Shown: positions 17,677-26,606 of the stretch, in pieces
Position numbering within the stretch: the first letter of the stretch is position 1
Layout: the number at the start of each line of letters is the position of its first letter
DNA from: Tropicimonas sp. IMCC34043
GTDB lineage: Bacteria > Pseudomonadota > Alphaproteobacteria > Rhodobacterales > Rhodobacteraceae
Assembly: GCF_003390845.1 (NCBI RefSeq)
Contig: NZ_QMEK01000001.1
Coordinates: 1,798,001 to 1,862,000, forward strand
Length of the DNA: 64,000 bases
Direction of reading: 5' to 3'
Position numbers and translations under genes: made by a program
The notes under the pieces: generated by a model
The model's input: the letters and a program-made list of their open reading frames with translations, nothing else
What the model was told of the DNA's origin: nothing
The model's database searches: none

Positions 17677-19239
17677 GTGACGGAATTCAGGATCAATCGG
17701 CGCGATCTGATGCGCCGGCTCGGCGCCGGCGGCCTGGCGCTTTCGGCAAGCAGTCTTCTCGGCGCGGGCGCCGTCATCTCGCAGGAGGCGCGCGTCCTGC
17801 GCATCCGCAACGATGGCGATATCCGCCGCCTCGATCCGGCGACCCGCGGCGGCTGGTACGACGAGACGGTGATGTTCGCGATCTTCTCGGGCCTCGTGCG
17901 CTATGCCCCGGGCGAAAAGTGGGCCATCGAACTCGATGCCGCCGAAAGCCTCGATGACAGCGATCCGCTGAACATCGCATTCACCCTTCGACCCGGCATC
18001 ATGTTCACCGGCGGTTATGGCGAACTGACCGCCGAGGACGTGAAATTCTCGTACGAACGCTTCCTCGATCCGGCGGTCGACGCCGTCTATGGCTCGGACT
18101 GGGGCGCACTGGCCGAAGTCGAGGTGACCGGGAAATACTCCGGCATCATCCACCTCAGCCGTCCCTTCGCGCCGCTTTTCACCTCGACCATGCCGCACGC
18201 CTCGGGGCTGATCCTCAGCAAGGCCGCGCTCGAAGGCTCGGGCGAAGCGGTGATCGGCACCGATCCGCTGGCCTGTTCGGGCCCCTACCAGCTGGCCGAA
18301 TGGCGTCCGCGCGAAATGATCCGGCTGACCCGCAATCCGGGCTGGACCGGCCCTGTGCCCTATTATGACGAGATCCAGCTTCTGCCGATCGCCGATCTGA
18401 CCTCGGCCGAGACCGCCTTTGACGCGGGCGATCTGGACGTGACGCAGATCGCGGTCAATTCGATCCCGGTGCGCAACCCCGCCGCCGACAAGCTCGTGGT
18501 CAAGCCGGCCCTGGCCTACACCTGGCTTGGCATGAACGTCGAGAACGAGACGCTGAGCGATATCCGGGTGCGCCGGGCGATCCAGCAGGCGATCGACGTG
18601 CAGGAGGTGGTCGAGGCAACCTTCGGCGGTGCCGTCACCCCGGCCTTTGGCTTGGTGCCGCCGCCGCTGCTGGGCGCGCGCGACGCCGATCTTTATCCGT
18701 TCGATCCCGCGGCGACCAAGGCGCTGCTGGCCGAGGCGGGGGCCGAAGGGCTGACGCTGACGCTCTCCTTCGGGGCCGATCCCGACCTGATGATCGCGGC
18801 GCAGGTGATCCAGGCCCAGTTGGCCGCCGTTGGCATCACGCTGCAGATCCGTTCGATGGACAGTGCAACCCTGACAGCCCAGCAACAGGACAATGCCGGC
18901 GGCAGCTACAAAGAGGTCGAGCTGTTCTTCACCACCTTCACCACCGCGCCCGACCCGAGCTGGGTCACCGAATGGTTCACCTGTTCGCAGGTCGGTGTCT
19001 GGAACTTCCAGCGCACCTGTTCCGAGGACTGGGACGCCAAGAACGCCGCCGCCGCAGAGGAGACCGACCCGGCCGTCCGCAACCAGATGTACATCGAGTT
19101 GCAGGATGCCCTGGAAGAGACCGGCGCCTATGTCTTCCTTTATCACGGAGTCAACGCCTGGGTGGCAGGCCCGAAGGTGACCCCGGCCTATAGCGCCGAT
19201 GCCCAGTGGGCGCTGCTGCGCGATTTCACCGGCGCCTGA
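17677..19239 (+). CDS. Peptide-type ABC transporter substrate-binding protein (family 5, Tat-exported)
   Basis: A 520-residue periplasmic solute-binding protein of family 5. The N-terminus has a twin-arginine-like signal (NRRDLMRRLGAGGLALSASS), so it is probably exported folded. The mature part starts near QEARVLRIRNDGDIRRLDP and keeps the family pattern: EKWAIELDAAESL, GELTAEDVKFSYERFL, GPYQLAEWRPREMIRL and RRAIQQAID. The start is GTG with ACGGAG upstream. Substrate is unknown: the family takes peptides, opines, glutathione or nickel. The gene ends the importer and is followed by a hairpin. Confidence 0.9.
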   Translation: MTEFRINRRDLMRRLGAGGLALSASSLLGAGAVISQEARVLRIRNDGDIRRLDPATRGGWYDETVMFAIFSGLVRYAPGEKWAIELDAAESLDDSDPLNIAFTLRPGIMFTGGYGELTAEDVKFSYERFLDPAVDAVYGSDWGALAEVEVTGKYSGIIHLSRPFAPLFTSTMPHASGLILSKAALEGSGEAVIGTDPLACSGPYQLAEWRPREMIRLTRNPGWTGPVPYYDEIQLLPIADLTSAETAFDAGDLDVTQIAVNSIPVRNPAADKLVVKPALAYTWLGMNVENETLSDIRVRRAIQQAIDVQEVVEATFGGAVTPAFGLVPPPLLGARDADLYPFDPAATKALLAEAGAEGLTLTLSFGADPDLMIAAQVIQAQLAAVGITLQIRSMDSATLTAQQQDNAGGSYKEVELFFTTFTTAPDPSWVTEWFTCSQVGVWNFQRTCSEDWDAKNAAAAEETDPAVRNQMYIELQDALEETGAYVFLYHGVNAWVAGPKVTPAYSADAQWALLRDFTGA

Positions 19240-19249
19240 CCCCTGTAAA

Positions 19250-19278
19250 CCCGGGCGGGGCCATTTGCGCCGCCCGGG
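19250..19278 (+). terminator. Hairpin after the ABC importer
   Basis: A perfect 9-bp inverted repeat (CCCGGGCGG at 19250-19258, CCGCCCGGG at 19270-19278, 11-nt loop) begins 10 bp after the binding-protein stop. A T/C-rich stretch rather than a clean T run follows. It probably lowers expression of the downstream MFS gene relative to the importer. Confidence 0.55.
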
Positions 19279-19337
19279 CCTTCATCCCTTGACAGAAACC
19301 ACCCGGTGCCACCGGCATCGGCAGGAGTGTTCCAGAC

Positions 19338-20654
19338 GTGTCCATCCCTCTCGGGCAGTTGCCGGCCGCCGCGCGCTGGCAGCGGGCCTTTCGTGCCCTG
19401 CGCGAACCGGCCTATCGGCGCTATTTCCTGGCGCAGATCCCGCTGGTCGTGGGCAACTGGATCCATTCCATCGCGCTCGGCTGGCTGATGTGGAAGCTCA
19501 GCGCCTCGCCCTTGATGCTTGGGGTTCTGGCGGTCTGCGATCTCGGGCCGACCTTCCTTCTCGGGCCGATCACCGGCACGCTGGTCGACCGGCTCGACCG
19601 GCGCCGGCTGTTGCTGGTTCTGCTGTGCCTCAACTTCGGCCTCGTCACCACGCTTGCCGTGGTGGCGATCCTTGGCAAGGCGACCATCGGGCTGCTGCTG
19701 TTGCTGACGCCGATGATCGGCATCATCCAGGCCTTCGACAGCCCGACCCGTCAGGCGCTGGTGGCCGAGCTTGTGCCGCCGGGGGATCTGCGCAACGCGC
19801 TGGCGCTGAACTCGCTGCTGTTCAACTCGGCACGGCTGATCGGCCCGGCGGTCGGCGGCGTGGTCGCGGCCTCGCTGGGCGAGGGCTGGGCCATGCTGCT
19901 CAAGGCGATCTCGTTCCTTGCCCCGATCTATGTTGTCGCCACCATGCGCCTGCCGCGCGCCGAACCGATCAGCCGCGGCCGGTTTTTCGACGACATGCGC
20001 AGCGGGCTGAACTTCGTGCGCGGCCATTCCGAGGCGGCACGCATCCTCGTGCTCGTCGGCATCTGCAGTTTCACCTCGGTGCCCTATTTCTCGTTCCTGC
20101 CGGTGCTGGCGGGCGACATGCTGGGGGCGGATGCCGGACTTGCCGGCCTGTTGATGAGCATCACGGGCATCGGTGCCGTGGCCGCGGGCTTGACGCTGAC
20201 CTTCGGCGACCGGCTCGACCAGATGCGGATCTGGCCGGTCTGGTCGGCCTTCCTGCTCGGCCTGCTGCTGATCGGGATGGGCCTGTCGCGCCAGATCTGG
20301 CTGACCGCCTTGCTGGCACTGCCGATGGGTTTTGCAATCCTGTCGCAGAACCTTGCCTCCAACACCATGCTGCAGCATTTCGCGCCGCCGGGATACCGCG
20401 GCCGGGTGATGGCGCTTTATTCCATGATGATGCTCGGCACCGTTCCCATCGGCTCGCTGATCGCAGGCTGGCTGGCTGGCCGCATCGGCATGCCAGCGGT
20501 CTTTGTCATCGGCGGCGCGATCTGTTCGGCAACAGCACTTGCCGCCGCCGCCCACCGTGCCCGAACCCCGGGCGATTTCTATACCGACCCGGGTTCCGAA
20601 ACCCCCGAACGCAACGCCGCCAACGCGGCCCACAGCATTCCGCCGGCGCCCTGA
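19338..20654 (+). CDS. MFS transporter (enterobactin-exporter-like group)
   Basis: A 438-residue major facilitator with about 12 hydrophobic helices. It begins in the way usual for the MFS_3/EntS-like group (ALREPAYRRYFLAQIPLVVGNWIHSIALGW) and has LVDRLDRRRLLLVLL in the loop 2-3 region and PPGYRGRVMALYSMM between later helices. Members of this group are mostly exporters. The start is GTG 19338. It sits between the importer and a hydrolase gene on the same strand, so export of a metabolised product is possible, but this is inference from position. Confidence 0.85.
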   Translation: MSIPLGQLPAAARWQRAFRALREPAYRRYFLAQIPLVVGNWIHSIALGWLMWKLSASPLMLGVLAVCDLGPTFLLGPITGTLVDRLDRRRLLLVLLCLNFGLVTTLAVVAILGKATIGLLLLLTPMIGIIQAFDSPTRQALVAELVPPGDLRNALALNSLLFNSARLIGPAVGGVVAASLGEGWAMLLKAISFLAPIYVVATMRLPRAEPISRGRFFDDMRSGLNFVRGHSEAARILVLVGICSFTSVPYFSFLPVLAGDMLGADAGLAGLLMSITGIGAVAAGLTLTFGDRLDQMRIWPVWSAFLLGLLLIGMGLSRQIWLTALLALPMGFAILSQNLASNTMLQHFAPPGYRGRVMALYSMMMLGTVPIGSLIAGWLAGRIGMPAVFVIGGAICSATALAAAAHRARTPGDFYTDPGSETPERNAANAAHSIPPAP

Positions 20655-20686
20655 GCCTGGCCCCGCGAAGAACGAGGAGACCCATC

Positions 20687-22684
20687 ATGCAGAACTATTC
20701 GGTCAGCGTCACAGGCGACGCACCGGCGCCCTTCCGGCAGATCACAATTCCGATGTCGGACGGGACGGTCCTGACCGGGCGGCTGTGGCTGCCCGAGACG
20801 CCGCTTGCCGACAAGGTGCCGCTGGTCCTCGAATGGATCCCCTATCGTCAGTCCGACGGCACAGCGCTCGCCGACAGCATGATGCACGGGTATTTCGCAG
20901 AATCCGGCATCGCCGCCGCCCGGGTCGACCTGCGCGGATCGGGCAATTCCGAAGGGCTTTTGCACGACGAATACCTCAAGCAGGAACAGGACGATGCCTG
21001 CGAGGTCATCGCCTGGTTCGCCGCGCAGGACTGGTGCAACGGCAATGTGGGCTTGATCGGGATCTCGTGGGGCGGCTTTGCCGGGCTGCAGATCGCCGCC
21101 CGCCGGCCGCCCGCGCTGAAGGCGATCATCACCGCCTGTTCGACCGACAACCGCTATACCGACGATGTGCATTTCATGGGTGGCACGCTGCTGAGCGACG
21201 GAATGCAGTGGGGCGCGGGACTGTTTGCACAGCTTGGCCGCCCGGCCGATCCCGAACACGTGGGCGCGCGCTGGCGCGAGATCTGGATGAACCGGCTGGA
21301 GGGGATCGAGACCCCGCCCCTTGCCACCTGGATGTCGCACATGGAGCGCGATGCCTTCTGGAAGCATGGCTCGGTCTGCGAAAACTATGACGACATCGCA
21401 TGCCCGGTCTGGGCGGTCGGCGGTTGGGTCGATGGCTACACCGATCCGATCCTGCGGCTGATGGAAAACCTCAGCGTCCCCCGCAGGGCGCTGATCGGGC
21501 CATGGACCCACATGTACCCGACCTGGGGCCAGCCCGGACCCAAGATCGGGTTTCTGCAGGAATGCATGCGGTGGTGGCGCCACTGGCTGATGGACGAAGA
21601 CACCGGCATCATGAATGAGCCGATGCTGACGCTCTGGCTCGGCAAGGATCCAAAGCCCGACACCCGCAACCCCGAGATCGAGGGCCGCTGGATCGGCCTG
21701 CCCGCCTGGCCACCCACCGCGCCGGAACAGGTACTCTATCCCGACGACCGCCGGCTTGCCCCGGCGCGCGGCGCGACCGAGGACACCATCGTGGTCGACA
21801 GCCCGCTGACACTCGGCACCTGGGGGGGCGAATGGTGCCCGCTCGACGGTGGCGGCAACGGGCCGGAGTTCGCCGCCGATGCCCGCGCCGACGATGGCAT
21901 GTCGCTGTGTTTCGAGACCGCACCGCTGACCGAACCGGTCTTTCTGGTCGGGATGCCGCGTCTCGCGCTGCGGCTGTCGTTCGAGGGGCCGCGCGCCCTG
22001 CTGGTGCTGCGCCTGAACGAGGTTGCGCCCGACGGCACCTCCGCCCGGGTCAGCTATACCCTGCGGCGGCTGAAACGGCCCGAGGGGGTCGCGGCGGGCG
22101 AGGCCTTCGAGGTCGAGATACCGCTGAAGGGTGTGGCGCATGAGTTTGCCCCCGGATGCCGGATCCGGCTGGCGATCTCGACCAGCTACTGGCCAATGGC
22201 CTGGCCGGAGCCCGCGCAGAACGCGGTGACGATCCACCCCGGCAGCATGTCGCTGCTGCTGCCCGGCATGCCGCCCGAGGCGATCCATGACCAGCCGGAG
22301 TTCGGCCCGCCGATCCATGCCTGTCCCGTGCCCTCCGAGGTGCTGGTCCCCGGCCAGATCAGCCGCGACGTGACCTGGGATCTTGCCAGCGGGCGGGTCG
22401 AGCTGATCTCGCGCAGCAAGCGGGCGACCTGGGTTCTGGACGGGCAGACCATGGGGGGCGAAGGCGGCCATGCCTATGCCATCGACCCGGGCGACGGCGC
22501 CTCGGCCCGGGCGCGGTTCCACAGCATCCAGCGATATGATCGCGAGGGATGGTCGGTCCGGCTCGAAACCTCGTCGCTGGTCTATTGGGAGCAGGGCAAG
22601 ATGGTACTCGATTCAAGCTATGAGGCTTTCGAGGGCGACGAACAGGTGTTCACCCGCACCTGGAAGCATCACTTCGACTATTGA
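20687..22684 (+). CDS. CocE/NonD-family hydrolase (X-Pro dipeptidyl-peptidase S15 type)
   Basis: A 665-residue alpha/beta hydrolase. The nucleophile motif is GISWGG (Ser127) and the oxyanion-forming segment is LEWIPYR. The acid is in GGWVDGYTD and the histidine in GPWTHMYP. The C-terminal half is a jelly-roll domain (PLTLGTWGGEWCP onward) typical of CocE, NonD hydrolases and X-Pro dipeptidyl peptidases. Family members cleave esters, amides or peptides. With the peptide-type importer upstream, an imported acylated amino compound is a plausible substrate, but the exact reaction is not readable. ATG 20687 follows GAGGAG. Confidence 0.88.
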   Translation: MQNYSVSVTGDAPAPFRQITIPMSDGTVLTGRLWLPETPLADKVPLVLEWIPYRQSDGTALADSMMHGYFAESGIAAARVDLRGSGNSEGLLHDEYLKQEQDDACEVIAWFAAQDWCNGNVGLIGISWGGFAGLQIAARRPPALKAIITACSTDNRYTDDVHFMGGTLLSDGMQWGAGLFAQLGRPADPEHVGARWREIWMNRLEGIETPPLATWMSHMERDAFWKHGSVCENYDDIACPVWAVGGWVDGYTDPILRLMENLSVPRRALIGPWTHMYPTWGQPGPKIGFLQECMRWWRHWLMDEDTGIMNEPMLTLWLGKDPKPDTRNPEIEGRWIGLPAWPPTAPEQVLYPDDRRLAPARGATEDTIVVDSPLTLGTWGGEWCPLDGGGNGPEFAADARADDGMSLCFETAPLTEPVFLVGMPRLALRLSFEGPRALLVLRLNEVAPDGTSARVSYTLRRLKRPEGVAAGEAFEVEIPLKGVAHEFAPGCRIRLAISTSYWPMAWPEPAQNAVTIHPGSMSLLLPGMPPEAIHDQPEFGPPIHACPVPSEVLVPGQISRDVTWDLASGRVELISRSKRATWVLDGQTMGGEGGHAYAIDPGDGASARARFHSIQRYDREGWSVRLETSSLVYWEQGKMVLDSSYEAFEGDEQVFTRTWKHHFDY

Positions 22685-22690
22685 TCGAAG

Positions 22691-22726
22691 TCCCCCGCAT
22701 CGGCGCGCTGCGTCCGTTGCGGGGGA
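22691..22726. terminator. Bidirectional hairpin between hydrolase and isomerase-like genes
   Basis: A 9-bp inverted repeat (TCCCCCGCA at 22691-22699, TGCGGGGGA at 22718-22726) fills most of the 76-bp gap between convergent genes. It lacks a T run, so strength is uncertain. Confidence 0.5.
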
Positions 22727-22760
22727 GGCCATCGCCCGGCCAACCAGCGCCGGGCGGGCG

Positions 22761-23549
22761 TCAGAGAAGATCCGCGAGGGCGCTTGCAAGACGCTCTCGC
22801 ACGGCGGTAACGGCGGCATCGCCCGGCGTTGCCGGTTTGTATTCCAGCCCGATCCGGCCCTTGTAGCCGTTTTCCAGCATCCACCGCAGGCCGCGTTCCA
22901 GCCCGACCCGGCCTGAGCCCGGCTCATTGCGGCCCGGGTGATCGGCGACATGGGCGTGAACCACGCGGTCGACCCGGCCCGCCAAAACCGTTTCGACCGC
23001 TTCGTCCATCACCGCAGAGTGATAGAGATCGAACAGGATGCCGACCTCGGGCCGCGCCACCGCGTCAACGATATCGAGCGCCTCTGTCGTCGCATCGAGG
23101 AAATATCCCACATGATCGACCCGCGTGTTGAGCGGCTCGAGCCCCAGCACCACACCGCTGCCCGCGACGACATCGGCCCCGGCCGAAAGCGCGTCGGTCA
23201 GCGCGGAGGCCTGATCTTCGTGCGACACATCCGGCAGCAGGTTGCCCGCCTGGACGATCAGCACCGGCGCCCCGAACCTGTTGGCCGTTTCAACCGACCG
23301 GGCAAGGCCGTCGCACCACGCCTGATGGTTGCGCCGGTCGGTCAGCCAGATCATCGGCTCGGCAACGAACCCGGCAATGGACACACCGCTGTCGCGCGCC
23401 TGCCGCGCCATCTCCTCCACCGGCTTGTCGGACCAGAGCCAGAATTCCACCGCGTCGAATCCGGCCTCGGCGGCACGGCGGATGCGGTCGGCATGGGTCT
23501 CGCCCGGATGCGCGAAGAGCAGGTCAATACAAGCTGAAAACCGGGTCAT
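22761..23549 (-). CDS. Hydroxypyruvate isomerase-like TIM-barrel sugar isomerase
   Basis: A 262-residue protein of the hydroxypyruvate isomerase/xylose-isomerase-like family. It starts MTRFSACIDLLF. Metal ligands expected for the family can be seen: Glu in LGLEPLN, Asp and His in GILFDLYHS, His in HAHVADHPGRNEPGSG and Glu in IGLEYKP. Such enzymes interconvert hydroxypyruvate and tartronate semialdehyde or isomerise related two- to six-carbon ketoacids (OtnI). It is transcribed toward the hydrolase gene and diverges from the KDPGal aldolase, so it may share regulation with the sugar-acid genes. Confidence 0.85.
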   Translation of the reverse strand: MTRFSACIDLLFAHPGETHADRIRRAAEAGFDAVEFWLWSDKPVEEMARQARDSGVSIAGFVAEPMIWLTDRRNHQAWCDGLARSVETANRFGAPVLIVQAGNLLPDVSHEDQASALTDALSAGADVVAGSGVVLGLEPLNTRVDHVGYFLDATTEALDIVDAVARPEVGILFDLYHSAVMDEAVETVLAGRVDRVVHAHVADHPGRNEPGSGRVGLERGLRWMLENGYKGRIGLEYKPATPGDAAVTAVRERLASALADLL

Positions 23550-23789
23550 TCGGGTGTCCTCATTCTGGGTGCAATCCTGTCCTGCGGGTCGAGACGCAGC
23601 AATGCAATTTTAAATGTCTCACTATGTGGTCATATACGTCATTATTTGACACACTCGCGGAAGGAGCCTAGGAAGTCCACAGCGATTGTCGGGCTCCCTT
23701 GCCGAATGCTGCCATCGCGGCCGGACAAGCGAAAATCGAGCGGTGCGCCCGCGCCGCGTGACCATCCGAAGCCGAAGGGAACCCGTAAA
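23550..23789. promoter_or_regulatory. Divergent promoter region of isomerase-like gene and aldolase
   Basis: A 240-bp gap without a gene. The middle (about 23605-23650) is AT-rich and has TTGACA at 23646-23651 on the plus strand and TAAAAT on the minus strand, both promoter-like but not well paired with partner boxes. It likely binds the IclR regulator encoded downstream; no clear operator palindrome was found. Confidence 0.35.
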
Positions 23790-24440
23790 ATGGCCGATCT
23801 GCAAGAAACCTATGCGCAGGCCTTTGCCGACATGCCGCTGGTTGCGATCCTTCGCGGCATCGCCCCGGCCGAAGTCGAGGCCGTCGCCGATTGCCTGATC
23901 GAGGCAGGCTTTCGCTTTATCGAAGTGCCGCTCAACTCGCCCGATGCCTTCACGTCGATTTCCCGGCTGGCGGCCCGGCTGCCCGACGAGATCCTCGTGG
24001 GCGCCGGCACCGTTCTGAGTCCGGACGATATTGTCCGCCTTGCCGATGCCGGCGGCCGTCTGATGGTGTCGCCCAACGTGAACGCCGCTGTGATCGGGGC
24101 TGCGCGTGCGCGCGGCATGATCGCCTTTCCCGGCGCGATGACACCGACGGAATGCTTTGCCGCACTCGATGCTGGGGCGCACGCGGTCAAGATCTTCCCC
24201 GCCGGGCGCCTCGGCCCGGACTATCTGTCCGATATCGGCGCCGTCCTGCCCCATGGCACCCGGCTCTTGCCGGTCGGTGGCGTCGATCGCTCGAACATGG
24301 CGGCGTTCATGGCAAAGGGCGCGGCGGGATTCGGCTTTGGCTCGACCCTCTACAAGGTTGGCAGGCCGGTGGCGGAAATCGGGGAACTGGCGCAGGCGCT
24401 GGTCACCGAATTTCGCAGGATCGTCGCGGCGCGGGCCTGA
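23790..24440 (+). CDS. dgoA: 2-dehydro-3-deoxy-6-phosphogalactonate aldolase
   Basis: Class I aldolase splitting 2-keto-3-deoxy-6-phosphogalactonate into pyruvate and glyceraldehyde 3-phosphate. The 216-residue protein has the KDPG/KDPGal aldolase pattern: ILRGIAPAEVEA at the N-terminus, Glu45 in FIEVPLNSP, GAGTVLSPDD, and the Schiff-base Lys134 in HAVKIFPAG. FIEVPLNSP rather than the usual EVTLRT places it with the galactonate (DgoA) branch rather than Entner-Doudoroff Eda. The adjacent kinase agrees. The start is ATG 23790; the frame continues upstream but without coding character. Confidence 0.88.
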   Translation: MADLQETYAQAFADMPLVAILRGIAPAEVEAVADCLIEAGFRFIEVPLNSPDAFTSISRLAARLPDEILVGAGTVLSPDDIVRLADAGGRLMVSPNVNAAVIGAARARGMIAFPGAMTPTECFAALDAGAHAVKIFPAGRLGPDYLSDIGAVLPHGTRLLPVGGVDRSNMAAFMAKGAAGFGFGSTLYKVGRPVAEIGELAQALVTEFRRIVAARA

Positions 24441-24473
24441 GCGGGCGATGGCGAAACAACGGGATCAGCAACC

Positions 24474-25292
24474 ATGACTCCGGATAGCGGATCGACCGGC
24501 GAAGACACCAAGGCCACGGGGCGCGAGCCCGCCGCCGGCACGCAAAGCCTATTGCGCGGTCTCGCGATCCTCGACTGCGTGGCGGGCGGGATCGACGACG
24601 CCAAGGGCATCGCGGCCGCCCTTGGCAAGCCGCGCAGCACGGTTCACCGGATGCTCGCAGCCCTTGTCGCGCAGGGATACCTGCATCATCTGCCCTACAA
24701 GGGTTACATCATCGGACCAAAGCTGATCGGGCTGGGCCTCAAGGGGCTGGAGCAGCGACCGCTTGCCGAAATCGCGCGCCCGCACCTCGAGACGCTTGCC
24801 CGGGACACCAGCGACACCGTCCATCTGGCGGTGATCGAGGGCGAGGCGCTGGTCTATCTGGCCAAGCTGCCGGGCCTGCGCAGCCTTGAAATGCGCTCGC
24901 AGGTCGGCAAACGCATGCCCGTGGCCTCGACAGGGGTCGGCAAGGGCATGATGCTGGGGCTGCCCGGGGATAGCTGGCGCGGGTTCTATGACGCCGCGGT
25001 CGCGACCGAGGCGGCGCATCCGGCCCTGCCGCCCTGGGACGCTTATGCCGCGCGGATGGCACGCTATCGCCAGCAGGGCTGGGCGCTCGATTTCGAAGAG
25101 AACGAGATCGGCATCCGTTGCGTCGGCGCGCCCGTGTTCGACATGCGCAGCCGCGCGGTCGCCGGGATCAGCGTGGCCAGCGCCGTGCCCTTCATGCCGC
25201 CCGAGCGCATGGACCGTCTGGGGCCACGGGTGCGGGCAGCGGCCGACGCCATCTCAAGGGACCTCGGCTGGAGTGGAGAGACAATAACGTGA
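24474..25292 (+). CDS. IclR-family transcriptional regulator
   Basis: A 272-residue regulator with an N-terminal winged helix-turn-helix (QSLLRGLAILDCVAGG, then KGIAAALGKPRSTVHRMLAAL) and a C-terminal ligand-binding GAF-like domain (TVHLAVIEGEALVYLAKL, RMPVASTGVGKGMML, GIRCVGAPVFD). It lies between the aldolase and kinase genes and overlaps the kinase start by 4 bp, so it almost certainly controls this sugar-acid operon, with a keto-deoxy sugar acid the likely effector. Confidence 0.9.
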   Translation: MTPDSGSTGEDTKATGREPAAGTQSLLRGLAILDCVAGGIDDAKGIAAALGKPRSTVHRMLAALVAQGYLHHLPYKGYIIGPKLIGLGLKGLEQRPLAEIARPHLETLARDTSDTVHLAVIEGEALVYLAKLPGLRSLEMRSQVGKRMPVASTGVGKGMMLGLPGDSWRGFYDAAVATEAAHPALPPWDAYAARMARYRQQGWALDFEENEIGIRCVGAPVFDMRSRAVAGISVASAVPFMPPERMDRLGPRVRAAADAISRDLGWSGETIT

Positions 25293-26263
25293 CCGACAAG
25301 CTGATCGCTCTCGACTGGGGCACCTCCAGCCTGCGCGCCTTCCTGATGGATGCCAGCGGCGCCGTCATCGAAACCCGCGCCAGATCGGACGGCATCCAGG
25401 CACTCCGCAACCGTGGCGAGGCCGGGTTCCGCGAGACGTTTTCGGCGCTCTGTGGCGACTGGATCGGTCAGCACGGCATCCGCAAGGCCGTCGCCTGTGG
25501 CATGGTCGGCAGCGCGCAGGGCTGGCAGGAGGCGCCCTATGTCGCCTGCCCCGCCGATCTGGGCGAACTGGCCGGAAACGCCGTCACGATCGCGGCGCCC
25601 CATGGCGTGCGGCTGACCATCGCGCCCGGCCTCAGCTTTGAGGCGGCAGACGGCATCCCCGATGTGATGCGCGGCGAAGAGATCCAGATCGCCGGTGCGC
25701 TGGCGCAGACCACGGCCGGGACGACGCTGGCGATCCTGCCCGGCACCCATTCGAAATGGGTCGAGGTGGACGGCGCACGCATCCTGCGCTTTGCGACCTA
25801 CATGACGGGCGAGCTGTTCGCGGTGCTGTCGGCGCAGTCTATCCTCGGCCGGTTGATGGAACCCGCATCCCCCGATGCGGCACAATCTGCCGAAGCCTTC
25901 CGCAAGGGGCTGGAGATCGCGCGGGACAGCCGCCCGGGCGACCTGCCCCACCAGCTTTTTGCCGTGCGCACACTGGGACTGTTCAAACGGATGGCGCCCG
26001 AGTGCCTTGCCGATTGCCTGTCGGGCATTCTGATCGGCGCCGAGATCGTCTCGGCCCGGGCGCGCTGGCAGACGCTGCTCCGGCCGGGCGCGCGCCAGCC
26101 GCTCCTGATCGGCGAAGGTCGGCTTTGCGCCCGCTATGCCGAGGCGCTGCAGGTCTTGGCCGGGGTGACGCCAGCGACGCTGGCCAACACCGCGCCCGCC
26201 GGTCTGTTCCAACTCGCCTGCGCCGCGGGGCTGATCGACAAGATCGCTTCGGTTCGAAAATAG
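25289..26263 (+). CDS. dgoK: 2-dehydro-3-deoxygalactonokinase
   Basis: A 324-residue kinase of the DgoK family that phosphorylates 2-keto-3-deoxygalactonate to the substrate of the upstream aldolase. The ASKHA fold is visible: LIALDWGTSSLRAFLMD (phosphate 1), ACGMVGSAQGW, GLSFEAADGIPDVMRGEE and LPGTHSKWVEVDG. The start is GTG 25289, overlapping the IclR stop. The upstream steps (galactose dehydrogenase, lactonase, galactonate dehydratase) are not in the window. Confidence 0.9.
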   Translation: MTDKLIALDWGTSSLRAFLMDASGAVIETRARSDGIQALRNRGEAGFRETFSALCGDWIGQHGIRKAVACGMVGSAQGWQEAPYVACPADLGELAGNAVTIAAPHGVRLTIAPGLSFEAADGIPDVMRGEEIQIAGALAQTTAGTTLAILPGTHSKWVEVDGARILRFATYMTGELFAVLSAQSILGRLMEPASPDAAQSAEAFRKGLEIARDSRPGDLPHQLFAVRTLGLFKRMAPECLADCLSGILIGAEIVSARARWQTLLRPGARQPLLIGEGRLCARYAEALQVLAGVTPATLANTAPAGLFQLACAAGLIDKIASVRK

Positions 26264-26289
26264 CCGCCGGACACGGCGCAGCACAGATC

Positions 26290-26305
26290 GTGCGGGCGCC
26301 CGCAC
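26290..26305. repeat. 16-bp perfect GC palindrome after dgoK
   Basis: GTGCGGGC-GCCCGCAC lies 26 bp after the dgoK stop, with no loop and no T run. It may be part of a terminator for dgoK or a protein site. Confidence 0.3.
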
Positions 26306-26369
26306 ATCGAAGCGACGGTTTCCGCAAAGCGGGTGAACCGGCGTCGTCCCCTGCCGCGGTCGTCCTCAA

Positions 26370-26606
26370 CTATTCAGAATGGACCACACCGGCCCTTGTA
26401 CGGACGTCATGCAAAACGCCGTGGAGAATGTCGGTCCCTTCCGCGACGTACAGGTTCTGCCGCAGCAACTGCAGCAATGCCGCGCCACAGATTAGCCCCC
26501 AGACCAGCGCCGCACCGAAAGGCATGCCAGCGATCAGGCTGATCATGAACACGATGACTGCCGCCGCGCCTGTGCGAATGGCTGTTTGTTGCTTGGTATT
26601 GAACAT
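26370..26606 (-). CDS. Small two-helix membrane protein, unknown
   Basis: A 78-residue predicted membrane protein (MFNTKQQTAIRTGAAAVIVF start) with two hydrophobic segments, about residues 12-28 and 29-46, and a hydrophilic C-terminal tail (NLYVAEGTDILHGVLHDVRT). I do not recognise the family. It points away from the photosynthesis cluster, and its ribosome site is poor (GAG a few bases upstream). The balanced hydrophobic pattern suggests a real gene, but it could be spurious. An earlier in-frame start at 26831 adds about 75 residues of low-complexity sequence that looks non-coding. Confidence 0.45.
   Translation of the reverse strand: MFNTKQQTAIRTGAAAVIVFMISLIAGMPFGAALVWGLICGAALLQLLRQNLYVAEGTDILHGVLHDVRTRAGVVHSE

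Noticed and set aside
19199-22684. Continuous plus-strand frame of 1161 codons
   Set aside because: Only the part from 20687 is the hydrolase. The upstream half is an Arg/Pro-rich shadow of the MFS gene in another frame.
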